A DNA stretch of 32,510 bases from Rikenellaceae bacterium (lineage in GTDB: Bacteria > Bacteroidota > Bacteroidia > Bacteroidales > UBA932), in contig DPKJ01000009.1 in NCBI GenBank assembly GCA_003542575.1, forward strand, positions 29,932 through 62,441, given 5' to 3'. Positions 14,700-23,162 of the stretch are shown in pieces (the first letter of the stretch is position 1; every line of letters begins with the position of its first letter). The position numbers and the translations under genes were made by a program. Under the pieces are notes generated by a model. The model searched no databases. It was not told the DNA's origin and worked only from the letters and a program-made list of their open reading frames with translations.

Positions 14700-15671
14700 C
14701 TAATTATCATATATGCTATTAAGCCATTGTTTAATTCCTTCATTATTGCGTGTGAGTATGTCCTGTAAATATTTATTATCTAAATTATTACAGCAAATTG
14801 AACCTAATTCATTTTTGTCTCGCTCTGCATAAATATCAGCATCACTGATGAAAAAGGATATATCATTACTTTCATCGTCCAATACCCAACATTCTTTGTA
14901 CTCGTCTTTATACCATTCTGTTACGTCACCATCAGCATAGTCAGCAGACACAACATCTCTTAATGTCTCCATTATTCTGTCTTTAATGCTACCAATACAG
15001 AGTAAATTTATTCTACTACTCATTGATTTATATAAAGATATTGCTTCTTCAGCATATCCTTTATCATCTGTTCCAAAAACTTTTTCGAGAATATCTATCA
15101 TGTATTTGTTGTTGTTTGTTATTGTACGAATTTGTTCGGAGTATAGTTTAACAAATATTCTTAAATTTTCGTCAACCTCTGAACGGTTTTTATTTTCGTC
15201 ATACCATTCTTCTAACCAAGGTAAAATATGCCTTTGATAGCTTATCTGTATAGCCTGTAAATCTTCTACAGATTCCTTACTTGGCGGATGTCCAAAAGGT
15301 GTTAAATATATTATGGTTACAGTATCAAATTGGTTTTTAATTTTTTCATAGTATCTGGCAAGTTGCTTTGGTTGGTCTGGTGCCCAAATTTTATTTTCGA
15401 TAATAACAGCATTTCTTCTGTCTTTTAATAAAATGTCAATCTTATGTTTTTCACGAACTATTTTTAAATTTTTCGAAAAATAAGATATATCAACCTTGTT
15501 ATCAGCATTTAGTCTCCTTATAAAATAGTCCCAAAGGCCTAATTTAGGATCTAATAATTTTGCAATAATGTCAGAGTGGGTATTTTCTAAAAATCCAAAA
15601 TTTGCATCAAACGGATTAAATTTACATCCGGTTTTTTTGACCGATCTTATTACTGATAATAGTTTTTCCAA
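14700..15671 (-). CDS. PD-(D/E)XK nuclease superfamily protein
   Basis: A 323-aa protein of the PD-(D/E)XK nuclease family often annotated as PDDEXK_4. Visible signature: the N-terminal ENTHSDIIAKLLDP (Glu30), then KIDILL (Asp79), then VIIENKIW (Glu92, Lys94) and the downstream QPKQLARYYE helix. These are the D...ExK core plus the conserved Gln of this fold. There is no DNA-recognition domain apart from the helical C-terminal half, so the target is unknown. It is transcribed after the membrane coiled-coil gene with 133 bp between. Relatives occur as restriction-like effectors in accessory islands, so a defence role is plausible but unproven. GC is low, like the rest of the island. Confidence 0.82.
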   Translation of the reverse strand: MEKLLSVIRSVKKTGCKFNPFDANFGFLENTHSDIIAKLLDPKLGLWDYFIRRLNADNKVDISYFSKNLKIVREKHKIDILLKDRRNAVIIENKIWAPDQPKQLARYYEKIKNQFDTVTIIYLTPFGHPPSKESVEDLQAIQISYQRHILPWLEEWYDENKNRSEVDENLRIFVKLYSEQIRTITNNNKYMIDILEKVFGTDDKGYAEEAISLYKSMSSRINLLCIGSIKDRIMETLRDVVSADYADGDVTEWYKDEYKECWVLDDESNDISFFISDADIYAERDKNELGSICCNNLDNKYLQDILTRNNEGIKQWLNSIYDN

Positions 15672-15804
15672 TTTGATATAAAATTAGGAAGATTGTTTAA
15701 CCCAATGATTATTTTAAAATTAATGAATACAGTGCAGCATTTACATAGTGTCGAAATCCACATTTTAGGTCAGTTGTCCACTTGTTTATTTATCATCAAA
15801 GTTT

Positions 15805-16317
15805 TCAGAAACTAATGTTGTTGCTATTATTCTCTTCATATATATCTTTCATTCTTTCAAAAAAGCTTTTATCGTCTTCCAACTTATGTTGAATTTCAGA
15901 AATACGTTCTTTTCCACTTTTGATAAAATCCCTGTAATTGCTTATTTCATGAGTGATAATCTCTTTTAGTTCTTGTTCACTAAGATTACTTGGTTGGATA
16001 TCATCTTGCAGTCTCTTTATTTCATTTTCAAGATCTTTAACTCTTAGCTCATATTCCTTGTTTTGCTTATCCAAATAAGATATCGTTTCTTCCAAATCCT
16101 TTCTTATTCTGTCATAATATTTACCCATTTTTTCTGGGTTCCATTTTTCAAGAATATTTAAATGGCTTTCATATGATTTTATTTGTTCATCTTTCACTCT
16201 TATTATTTCATCCTTTGCTCTAGCAAATTCGTTGCTCCACTTTAACTTCACTAACCAAGAGACAATTATCAGAATTATGCTTAAAACAGGAATAACTAAA
16301 TTCACAAGTGCATCCAT
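15805..16317 (-). CDS. Membrane-anchored coiled-coil protein
   Basis: A 170-aa protein with one N-terminal TM helix (about 4-24, VNLVIPVLSIILIIVSWLV) and then an almost continuous charged coiled coil (about 28-160) rich in Glu, Lys, Asp and Arg. There is no enzyme motif and I recognise no family. It is upstream of the PD-(D/E)XK gene on the same strand and could be a membrane tether or trigger for it, which is inference. Repeat E copy 2 lies about 65 bp upstream of its ATG. Confidence 0.7.
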   Translation of the reverse strand: MDALVNLVIPVLSIILIIVSWLVKLKWSNEFARAKDEIIRVKDEQIKSYESHLNILEKWNPEKMGKYYDRIRKDLEETISYLDKQNKEYELRVKDLENEIKRLQDDIQPSNLSEQELKEIITHEISNYRDFIKSGKERISEIQHKLEDDKSFFERMKDIYEENNSNNISF

Positions 16318-16380
16318 TAGATTTATTATTAAATATTTAATGTGATTTGGAATTATTACTCTTTAAAAAATTGTGGCCAA

Positions 16381-16404
16381 TTGTTTATATATTCACTAAA
16401 AGTG
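16381..16404. repeat. Short repeat E (TTCACTAAAAG motif), copy 2
   Basis: TTGTTTATATATTCACTAAA followed by AGTGCATT, matching 13994-14016. It has the same orientation and nearly the same distance to the gene on its left. Confidence 0.5.
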
Positions 16405-16573
16405 CATTAATCTCAACATTTTCGGATTATAACCTCAACTTACAAAAAAATCAACCATAAATCTCTGTTTAAAATTGTTAAGACTGTTGAACTGAAAATA
16501 TCAATCAACTCAGGTAGAATAATGTATGAATGTTTGATTTCAATTGTTCTTAATATATAGGTTGTAATGCGAT
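16405..16573. other. Intergenic region after the lipoprotein gene, no gene seen
   Basis: AT-rich; no ORF, hairpin or promoter element stood out. Confidence 0.4.
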
Positions 16574-17221
16574 CTATTCCTTTTCTTTATGTGCGAGCAT
16601 AACTGACCGTAGAAAGTTTTCAAATTGAATAATTGATTTATTTAAGCAACTTTCAAGAAGTTTAGCTTTCTGTTGTGTAGGATTGTTTTGATTTACAACG
16701 TAATAATTGTTGCCTGATTTCATTTGTTGTGATTCGTTATAATCTGAAGCGATAATTTCAAATTGGTTTTCGTAATCTTTCCCATGATAGTTAACAAGAA
16801 CGTGAATTGTTGCAATAGCTTCTACATTTACTTTTGAATTTCCTGTTAGTAAAGACATTCCAATAGATGTCGCAGCTTGTTCTCGAAGTTTAAAATCTTT
16901 CAAAGTAGCTATAATATCCATTTGATCCTTTGAGTATGAATTAAATTTGCTTGAAAAATATGAGGTCCATATTTTATTGAAAGCAGATTCTGACGCATAT
17001 TTATAAGCTTCATTATTCACAGTCTCAGAGCCATTTTTAAGTACTGAAATGTAAGGAATGAATCCATCAGATATGTTTGAGACTAACGTGAAATTAGCTT
17101 TAATGTTTCGATTCTCAGCTAATAGCATTGTTTGATCACTTAAATTTGTCTGTAAAGGAATTGTCACTGAACATGAAGTTAAAGCTACTGCGACTAGTAG
17201 AAAACAAAAAAAATTTCTCAT
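16574..17221 (-). CDS. Unrecognised lipoprotein
   Basis: A 215-aa protein with a clear SpII signal: FFCFLLVAVALTSC, lipobox LTSC, Cys17. The mature part has alternating strands and helices, with conserved-looking DIIATLKDFKLREQA and EAIATIHVLVNYHGKDYENQ segments that resemble periplasmic lipoproteins of the YajG/DUF4136 kind in layout only. I cannot assign a family. It lies between repeat G (17281-17497) and repeat E copy 2. The function is not visible. Confidence 0.7.
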   Translation of the reverse strand: MRNFFCFLLVAVALTSCSVTIPLQTNLSDQTMLLAENRNIKANFTLVSNISDGFIPYISVLKNGSETVNNEAYKYASESAFNKIWTSYFSSKFNSYSKDQMDIIATLKDFKLREQAATSIGMSLLTGNSKVNVEAIATIHVLVNYHGKDYENQFEIIASDYNESQQMKSGNNYYVVNQNNPTQQKAKLLESCLNKSIIQFENFLRSVMLAHKEKE

Positions 17222-17280
17222 AGTAAAAGGGAATTTTGGTAATAATTAGATTTTAGAATTATATGATTCGTTTGTTATTT

Positions 17281-17497
17281 TTAAGTTGGGTTAGGTCGGT
17301 TTAATGCCGGTAATATGGATTGAAGGTTAGTTCAAAGCTTAGGGTTTGTTGCTTAAATCTCGCTGAAAACGGCATCTGGTGCAGAATTGCAAAAACGTGC
17401 CTTAACTCCGTCATGCACAAAGCGGTGTGAAGATATCATAAAAAATGGTACCTTCCAAATAAATTTTGCCTAATGTGTTGTAGCGTTGGGAATTGCC
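17281..17497 (-). repeat. Large intergenic repeat, copy G (3' of truA)
   Basis: Second copy of the repeat at 14462-14680, in direct orientation. It begins six bases past the truA stop (reading the - strand), so the repeat marks the junction between core chromosome and island. Confidence 0.7.
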
Positions 17498-17502
17498 CGT
17501 GT

Positions 17503-18297
17503 TTATTGGGTTTTGGTAAAGAGGGGGTAGGGATATTTGATTTTTGTGAGGTATAATGCGTGGGCGGGAACGGAGTTTCCGGCGGCGCTGCGGTCCTTTT
17601 GGGAGAGCAGTTGGGTGATCCATTCGGGCTGGCGGCGGCCGCGGCCAATTTCGAGCAGTGAGCCCACTATGGCGCGTACCATGTTGCGCAAAAATCGGTT
17701 GGCGGTAATGGTAAAGCAGTAGGAGTTTGTGAGTCCGGCGGGGGTGAGGGTATTCAGGGGCGAACCCGGGGTCCAGAGTGCCTCTGTAACGTTGCAGATG
17801 TTAGTTTTGACATCGGAGTGAAGTTTTGCCATAGAGGTAAAGTCCATTTCACCAATCAGGAGAGCGGCCGCCCGGTTCATACTTTCGATATTAAGTTCGT
17901 ATGGGAAAAAATATGAAAAATCTGTCAGGAATGGCTCTTTAATGGTGTGCACGTAGTAGTTGTAAGTGCGACTCAGGGCGTCAAATCTGGCATGTGCGTC
18001 AGGAGAGACTGCACAAATGTCAGTCACCACAATGGATGCAGGAAGAATGGCATTTATTTTGTAAAGTAACAATTGCTGTTCTTCAATAAGTGTGGTGTTG
18101 CCGGAGTCAAAATGTGCAATGTAATTTGTGGCGTGAACTCCCGTGTCTGTCCTGCCTGCCCCGGTTATCTCAATCTTCTCCCGAAGATAAACCGAAAAGG
18201 CATTTTCCAGATGCTCCTGAACGGAAGGCCCGTTAATTTGTCTCTGCCAACCACAGAAAGCAGCTCCGTTATATGATAGTGAAATAAAGAAACGCAT
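17503..18297 (-). CDS. truA: tRNA pseudouridine synthase A
   Basis: A 264-aa TruA, which converts uridine to pseudouridine at positions 38-40 of the tRNA anticodon arm. The catalytic motif GAGRTDTGVHA is at 46-56 with Asp51, and the N-terminal LSYNGAAFCGWQRQ is the family's RNA-binding strand. Later motifs include AHARFDALSRTYNYYVH and NRFLRNMVRAIVGSLLEIGRGR. Length is normal. It is divergent from moxR across 62 bp, and its 3' side is the boundary to the accessory island. A -7-like TATTTTTG lies 41 bases upstream of the start. Housekeeping gene. Confidence 0.97.
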   Translation of the reverse strand: MRFFISLSYNGAAFCGWQRQINGPSVQEHLENAFSVYLREKIEITGAGRTDTGVHATNYIAHFDSGNTTLIEEQQLLLYKINAILPASIVVTDICAVSPDAHARFDALSRTYNYYVHTIKEPFLTDFSYFFPYELNIESMNRAAALLIGEMDFTSMAKLHSDVKTNICNVTEALWTPGSPLNTLTPAGLTNSYCFTITANRFLRNMVRAIVGSLLEIGRGRRQPEWITQLLSQKDRSAAGNSVPAHALYLTKIKYPYPLFTKTQ

Positions 18298-18313
18298 TAT
18301 AAAGTAAATGTGC

Positions 18314-18321
18314 TAAATTTG
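18314..18321 (+). promoter_or_regulatory. Candidate -7 promoter element for the moxR-bat operon
   Basis: TAAATTTG matches TAnnTTTG exactly and lies 38 bases before the ATG at 18360. It overlaps the upstream GTG at 18321, which argues against that GTG being the start. Confidence 0.45.
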
Positions 18322-18337
18322 TGAGTTACACCGAATA

Positions 18338-18345
18338 CAAAAATA
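18338..18345 (-). promoter_or_regulatory. Candidate -7 promoter element for truA
   Basis: - strand TATTTTTG matches TAnnTTTG exactly and ends 40 bases before the truA ATG. No clear -33 box. Confidence 0.4.
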
Positions 18346-18359
18346 CAAAATCAAACGAT

Positions 18360-19352
18360 ATGGAAACCGTAAATATCAAAGAGCTAAACGAAAGAATTCA
18401 AAAAGAGAGCGCCTTTGTTGACATGATTACTATGGAGATGAACAAGGTGATAGTGGGGCAAAAGCATCTGGTAGAGAATCTTATGATTGGTCTTTTGGCC
18501 AACGGGCACATACTTTTAGAGGGTGTTCCCGGTCTTGCAAAAACTCTTGCAATAAACACACTGGCCTCCATTGTAGATGCTAAATTCAGCCGTATTCAGT
18601 TCACCCCCGACCTTCTGCCTGCCGACCTTATTGGTACTCAAATCTACAGCCAAAAGAACGAGCAGTTTCAGATAAGAAAGGGGCCGATATTTGCCAACTT
18701 CATTCTGGCAGACGAGATAAACCGTTCACCTGCAAAGGTACAGTCGGCACTGCTTGAGGCAATGCAGGAGCGCCAGGTTACTATCGGTGATGCTACATTC
18801 AAACTCCCCGAACCGTTTTTGGTAATGGCAACCCAAAACCCAATCGAGCAGGAGGGTACATATCCGCTGCCCGAGGCACAGGTTGACCGTTTCATGTTAA
18901 AGGTGGTTGTAAGCTACCCCAAGAAAGAGGAGGAGAAGCTGATCATAAGGATGAACAACAGCGGCACATTCCCAAAAGCAAATGCAGTTATCAAGCCCGA
19001 AGATATCACTAGGGCAAGAGAGGTTGTGCGCGAAGTCTATATGGACGAAAAGATTGAGAAATACATTGTTGACATAGTTTACGCAACAAGAACACCCGAA
19101 GATTACAACCTTGCAAGCCTTAAAGATTTAATCTCATACGGTGCATCACCACGTGCAAGTATCTCACTTGCAATGGCATCAAAGGCATACGCCTTTATCA
19201 AACGCCGTGGTTATGTAATCCCGGAAGATGTGAGGGCGGTTTGCTACGAGGTTCTCAGGCACCGTATAGGTCTCACCTACGAGGCAGAGGCAGAAAATGT
19301 TACAACAGAGAGTATTGTTACAACCATAATGAACGCAATTGAAGTTCCTTAG
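18360..19352 (+). CDS. moxR: MoxR-family AAA+ ATPase
   Basis: A 330-aa MoxR ATPase, a chaperone-like AAA+ protein that works with vWA-domain partners. From the ATG at 18360: Walker A GVPGLAKT (55-62), Walker B FILADEINR (around 110), the sensor region TQNPIEQEGTYPLPEAQVDRF, and the C-terminal lid SYGASPRASISL. An in-frame GTG at 18321 would add 13 residues, but the ATG gives the usual family start and follows the promoter element. It is the first gene of the operon running to batE, with the DUF58 gene 21 bp downstream. Confidence 0.95.
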   Translation: METVNIKELNERIQKESAFVDMITMEMNKVIVGQKHLVENLMIGLLANGHILLEGVPGLAKTLAINTLASIVDAKFSRIQFTPDLLPADLIGTQIYSQKNEQFQIRKGPIFANFILADEINRSPAKVQSALLEAMQERQVTIGDATFKLPEPFLVMATQNPIEQEGTYPLPEAQVDRFMLKVVVSYPKKEEEKLIIRMNNSGTFPKANAVIKPEDITRAREVVREVYMDEKIEKYIVDIVYATRTPEDYNLASLKDLISYGASPRASISLAMASKAYAFIKRRGYVIPEDVRAVCYEVLRHRIGLTYEAEAENVTTESIVTTIMNAIEVP

Positions 19353-19373
19353 TCTTCTGAAATAGAATAGATT

Positions 19374-20252
19374 ATGTCCAAAGAGTTACTAAAAAAGGTT
19401 CGCAAGATAGAGATAAAGACCAGGGGTCTTTCGCGGCAGATATTTGCCGGGGAGTACCACTCTGCCTTCAAGGGCAGGGGTATGGCCTTTAGTGAGGTGC
19501 GCGAATACCAGTACGGCGACGATGTGAGAAACATGGACTGGAATGTAACCGCCCGGTTAAATGCCCCGTTCATCAAGGTTTTTGAGGAGGAGAGGGAGCT
19601 TACGGTGGTTCTTCTGATTGATGTGAGCGGTTCGCGACTTTTTGGCTCTGCAATTAAGACCAAAAAGGAGCTTATGACCGAGATTGCGGCTGTGCTTTCG
19701 TTTTCGGCATCGGCCAACAACGATAAAGTGGGCGCACTCTTCTTCGGCTCTAAAGTCGAGAAGTTTATTCCGCCTAAGAAGGGTAGGAGCCATCTGCTGA
19801 GGATAATTCGTGAACTTATTGAGTTTGAGCCACAGGAGAGGGGTACAGATATTGCCGAGGCCCTTAGGTTTCTTACAAATGCAATCAAGAAGCGTTGTAC
19901 CGCATTTTTGCTTTCAGATATGATTGATGTTGGCAAAGATCTTAAACCAAGATACGAAGATGCAATTAAGATTGCCGCGGGCCGTCACGACCTGTGTGTG
20001 ATTAATGTCTATGACCCACGTGAGCGTGAACTGCCCGATGTGGGGCTTATTCGCCTGGCAGATTCTGAGACAGGCCGCGAGCAGTGGGCAGACACTTCAA
20101 GCGCAAAGGTGAGGGAGCATTTCAATAACTGGAATAAAACGGTTCTTGATGGCACCATGCAGATGCTCAGAAGGTACAAGGTAGATACGGTATCGATAGG
20201 CACTAACCAGGATTATGTAAAGGGTCTGATGACCCTGTTTAAATCGAGGTAG
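19374..20252 (+). CDS. DUF58 / vWA-like protein of the bat operon
   Basis: A 292-aa cytosolic protein. The DUF58 signature lies at about 40-70 (FSEVREYQYGDDVRNMDWN), followed by a vWA-like fold with the MIDAS-type DVSGS at 83-87. It sits directly downstream of moxR, as in most Bacteroidota bat operons, where it is thought to be the MoxR partner. No membrane segment is present. The next gene starts five bases after its stop. Confidence 0.93.
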   Translation: MSKELLKKVRKIEIKTRGLSRQIFAGEYHSAFKGRGMAFSEVREYQYGDDVRNMDWNVTARLNAPFIKVFEEERELTVVLLIDVSGSRLFGSAIKTKKELMTEIAAVLSFSASANNDKVGALFFGSKVEKFIPPKKGRSHLLRIIRELIEFEPQERGTDIAEALRFLTNAIKKRCTAFLLSDMIDVGKDLKPRYEDAIKIAAGRHDLCVINVYDPRERELPDVGLIRLADSETGREQWADTSSAKVREHFNNWNKTVLDGTMQMLRRYKVDTVSIGTNQDYVKGLMTLFKSR

Positions 20253-20257
20253 AGAGT

Positions 20258-21151
20258 ATGACAACAGATTTAAAGGATACACTTTTAATAGGAAAACAGG
20301 CAACACTGAGATTTAAGGCAACTGTAAATCAGGGTGATAAGTATATTTTCACTACGCCGGAAAATCCTATAATGCAGGGGGTTGAGATGATTGGTGCTCC
20401 AAGAACCGATACTCTTAACATAAAGGATGGGCTGGTGAATCTGGAGAGCAGAATCATGATCACCTCTTTTGACAGTGGATCGTACGTTTTGCCAAAGTTT
20501 CAGGCACTTCTGACCAAGAGCGACGGCACAACAGATACTCTCTGGTACGATGGAGGCAATCTTGAGGTCACCACAATTCAGATAGATACCACAACCTATA
20601 AGCCGTTTGATGTAAAGGATCAGATGAACTACCCCTATACCGTAAAGGAGGCGTTGCCCTGGGCAGGAATTCTGATTGCACTCATTGTTATTATATACTT
20701 GATATACAGAACAATCAAAAATAAACTCAACAACAGAGACCTCTTTGGAAGGCCTGTTGTGGTTGATCCTCCGCACATTGCAGCCCTAAGGCAGCTTGAG
20801 CGAATCAGAAACGAAAAACTTTGGGTTACCAATCAGAAGCAGTTTTACACCGAGCTGACCGATGCTCTCAGGGAGTATATCGAAAATCGCTACGGCATTA
20901 CGGCAATGGAGCAGACATCTGCAGAGATTCTGCACGATCTTTCGGGGGTAAACATGGAGCCTAAGATATACAAAGAGCTTTCAGAGCTGCTAAGCCTCTC
21001 TGATCTTGTGAAGTTTGCAAAATACACCGCTCAGGAGCAGGAGTGCGAGAGTTCGGTACCTGCGGCTGTGAGGTTTGTGAATGCAACCTATTTGCAGGAG
21101 GTAGAGCAGGAGGCGGGAAAAGAGGATAAACAAAAAGAGAGGAGGAGTTAG
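20258..21151 (+). CDS. Bat-operon single-pass membrane protein (third gene)
   Basis: A 297-aa protein with an N-terminal beta-rich domain (about 5-115), one TM helix (about 134-151, LPWAGILIALIVIIYLIY), and a cytoplasmic C-terminal helical domain (about 170-280, with QFYTELTDALREYIENRYG), the part shared with BatD. Position and layout match the hypothetical protein found between the DUF58 gene and batA in Bacteroidales. Unusually, there is no signal peptide: the frame has a stop at 20240 and no start codon between that stop and the ATG at 20258. batA follows three bases later. Confidence 0.82.
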   Translation: MTTDLKDTLLIGKQATLRFKATVNQGDKYIFTTPENPIMQGVEMIGAPRTDTLNIKDGLVNLESRIMITSFDSGSYVLPKFQALLTKSDGTTDTLWYDGGNLEVTTIQIDTTTYKPFDVKDQMNYPYTVKEALPWAGILIALIVIIYLIYRTIKNKLNNRDLFGRPVVVDPPHIAALRQLERIRNEKLWVTNQKQFYTELTDALREYIENRYGITAMEQTSAEILHDLSGVNMEPKIYKELSELLSLSDLVKFAKYTAQEQECESSVPAAVRFVNATYLQEVEQEAGKEDKQKERRS

Positions 21152-21153
21152 AT

Positions 21154-22140
21154 ATGTTTTTTGAATATCCTAAGATACTTTGGCTGGAGCTTCTGCTTAT
21201 TCCCATAATTGCTCTTTACATATGGAGGGAGATAAGGGGGCAGTCGCCTGCACTCACAGTCTCTTCTATTGTGCCGTGGGGTGGCCCGGGGGGTAAGTTT
21301 AAGAAATATTTCAGACACGTTCCTTACATTTTGCGTTTTGTAGCTTTTGCTGCAATGATTGTTGCGCTTGCACGGCCGCGGTCGTCTGATGATTTTGAGA
21401 AGGTTAACACCGAGGGTATTGATATTGTCTTTGCGATTGACGTCTCTACCAGTATGCTTGCGAGGGATTTTAACCCCGACAGGATAAGTGCTGCAAAGGA
21501 TATTGCCATTGAGTTTATTGCTCAGCGGCCGAGTGACAGAATGGGCATTGTTGTGTTTGCGGGAGAGAGTTTTACTCAGTGTCCTTTGACAACCGACAGG
21601 GCGACACTCATTAATATGATGAAGGAGGTTGAGACGGGGCTTATTGAAGATGGTACTGCAATCGGTAACGGACTTGCAACGGCTATTTCGCGTCTGAAGG
21701 ATTCTCCGGCAAAGAGCAGGGTGATAATTTTGCTTACAGATGGTGTGAATAACCGTGGTGAGATTGCTCCGTTAATGGCTACCGAGATTGCAAAGACTTA
21801 TGGTGTAAGGGTTTACACTGTCGGAGTTGGTGCAATGGGTGTTGCGCCGTATCCTGTAATGACTCCGTTTGGTGTTCAGATTCAGCAGGTTAAGGTTGAA
21901 ATTGATGAGGAGCTTTTGAAGCAGATTGCCGAGCAGACCGGAGGGCGTTATTTCCGCGCAACCGACAACACAAAGATGCTTGAGATTTACAGTGAAATTA
22001 ACAGGATGGAGACAACCCGCACAATTGTTGACTCGTTTCCTGTTTATAAGGAGCTGTTTATGAAATATGCCCTTATTGCTTTAATGGCTCTGGGGCTTGA
22101 GCTGTTTTTAAGAATATTTGTAATCAGGAGAATTCCATAG
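21154..22140 (+). CDS. batA: BatA, vWA-domain membrane protein
   Basis: A 328-aa protein with TM helices at about 8-24 and 56-73, a periplasmic-facing or cytoplasmic vWA domain (about 90-280) with MIDAS DVSTS at 96-100, and a C-terminal TM (about 305-324). BatA is part of the Bacteroides aerotolerance complex, where vWA domains are thought to bind partners through a metal ion. Length and order are normal for the family. It is followed 10 bp later by batB, with which it shares the overall fold. Confidence 0.94.
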   Translation: MFFEYPKILWLELLLIPIIALYIWREIRGQSPALTVSSIVPWGGPGGKFKKYFRHVPYILRFVAFAAMIVALARPRSSDDFEKVNTEGIDIVFAIDVSTSMLARDFNPDRISAAKDIAIEFIAQRPSDRMGIVVFAGESFTQCPLTTDRATLINMMKEVETGLIEDGTAIGNGLATAISRLKDSPAKSRVIILLTDGVNNRGEIAPLMATEIAKTYGVRVYTVGVGAMGVAPYPVMTPFGVQIQQVKVEIDEELLKQIAEQTGGRYFRATDNTKMLEIYSEINRMETTRTIVDSFPVYKELFMKYALIALMALGLELFLRIFVIRRIP

Positions 22141-22150
22141 AGGGTTAAAT

Positions 22151-23155
22151 ATGATACAATTTGCACATATAGAGTATTTAGCGTTGGTTTTGATAATTCC
22201 TTTCCTCTTTATTTTCCATGCCATAAACAGGAGAATTCGCAGGAAGAGAATCGAGAAATTTGGTGACAAGACAATTCTTGACACCCTGATGCCTCGTGCC
22301 TCCCGTTCAAGGGGTTGGATTAAGCTTGTTATTTTGAGCATTGCAATCTTCTTTTTTGCAATTGCACTTTCGCGCCCGCAGCTTGGAGCAAGAATCAAGG
22401 AGATGGAGGGAAAAGGTGTCGAGATTATGATTGCTCTGGATGTTTCAAATTCGATGCTTGCCGAGGATTACTCTCCCAACCGTCTGGAGCGTGCAAAACT
22501 GGCAATTTCGCGCCTCACCGACAGACTAAAGGATGACAGAATAGGCCTGATTGTCTTTGCAGGGCAGGCATATGTTCAGTTGCCAATTACCACCGATTAT
22601 GTCTCTGCCAAAATATTCCTCAACAGCATTAACACAGGCTCGGTTCCGGTTCAGGGAACTTCGCTCTCCGATGCCATCAATTTGGCAATCAAGAGTTTTA
22701 GTGCCGAGAGTTCAAATACCAGCAGGGCTTTAATCTTAATTACTGATGGCGAAGATCATGAAGATGACCCTGTTACGGCTGCCAAAACAGCAAAGGATCT
22801 TGGAGTTAACATCTACACTATAGGTATCGGTTCGGCAGATGGAAAACCTATTCCTATGCCAAATGGTGAGTTGCTTAAAGACAAGGATGGAAACATAGTG
22901 GTTACGCGATTGGATGAGAAGATTTTGCTGAGTGTTGCCGAGGCGGGCGGAGGAAGCTATGTGAAGGCGGGCAATAGTGATTTTGGCCTTGAAACGATTG
23001 TTAATCAGATTAAAGAGATGGATAAGCAGACTTTCAAGTCTGTGGTTTTTGAAGATTTTGACGAACAGTATATGTATTTTTTGGGAATTGCTCTCTTCTT
23101 CTTTTTGCTTGAGTTTTTAATCACAGAGAGGAGAGGCAGAAATTTCTTTAAATAG
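22151..23155 (+). CDS. batB: BatB, vWA-domain membrane protein
   Basis: A 334-aa paralogue of BatA. It has TM helices at about 8-24 and 56-74, the vWA MIDAS DVSNS at 97-101, GTSLSDAINLAI and LITDGEDHEDD as further vWA motifs, and a C-terminal TM (about 308-326). It sits in the expected place between batA and batC. The function in oxygen tolerance or envelope maintenance is from the family, not from this sequence. Confidence 0.94.
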   Translation: MIQFAHIEYLALVLIIPFLFIFHAINRRIRRKRIEKFGDKTILDTLMPRASRSRGWIKLVILSIAIFFFAIALSRPQLGARIKEMEGKGVEIMIALDVSNSMLAEDYSPNRLERAKLAISRLTDRLKDDRIGLIVFAGQAYVQLPITTDYVSAKIFLNSINTGSVPVQGTSLSDAINLAIKSFSAESSNTSRALILITDGEDHEDDPVTAAKTAKDLGVNIYTIGIGSADGKPIPMPNGELLKDKDGNIVVTRLDEKILLSVAEAGGGSYVKAGNSDFGLETIVNQIKEMDKQTFKSVVFEDFDEQYMYFLGIALFFFLLEFLITERRGRNFFK

Positions 23156-23162
23156 GAGTATT

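Noticed and set aside
17411..17648. Two overlapping - strand ORFs of 70 aa
   Set aside because: They lie in other frames of the truA 3' end and repeat G, are proline-rich, and show no family or start signal.
18321..18359. GTG start for moxR 39 bases upstream
   Set aside because: It overlaps the TAAATTTG promoter element and adds residues absent from the usual family start.
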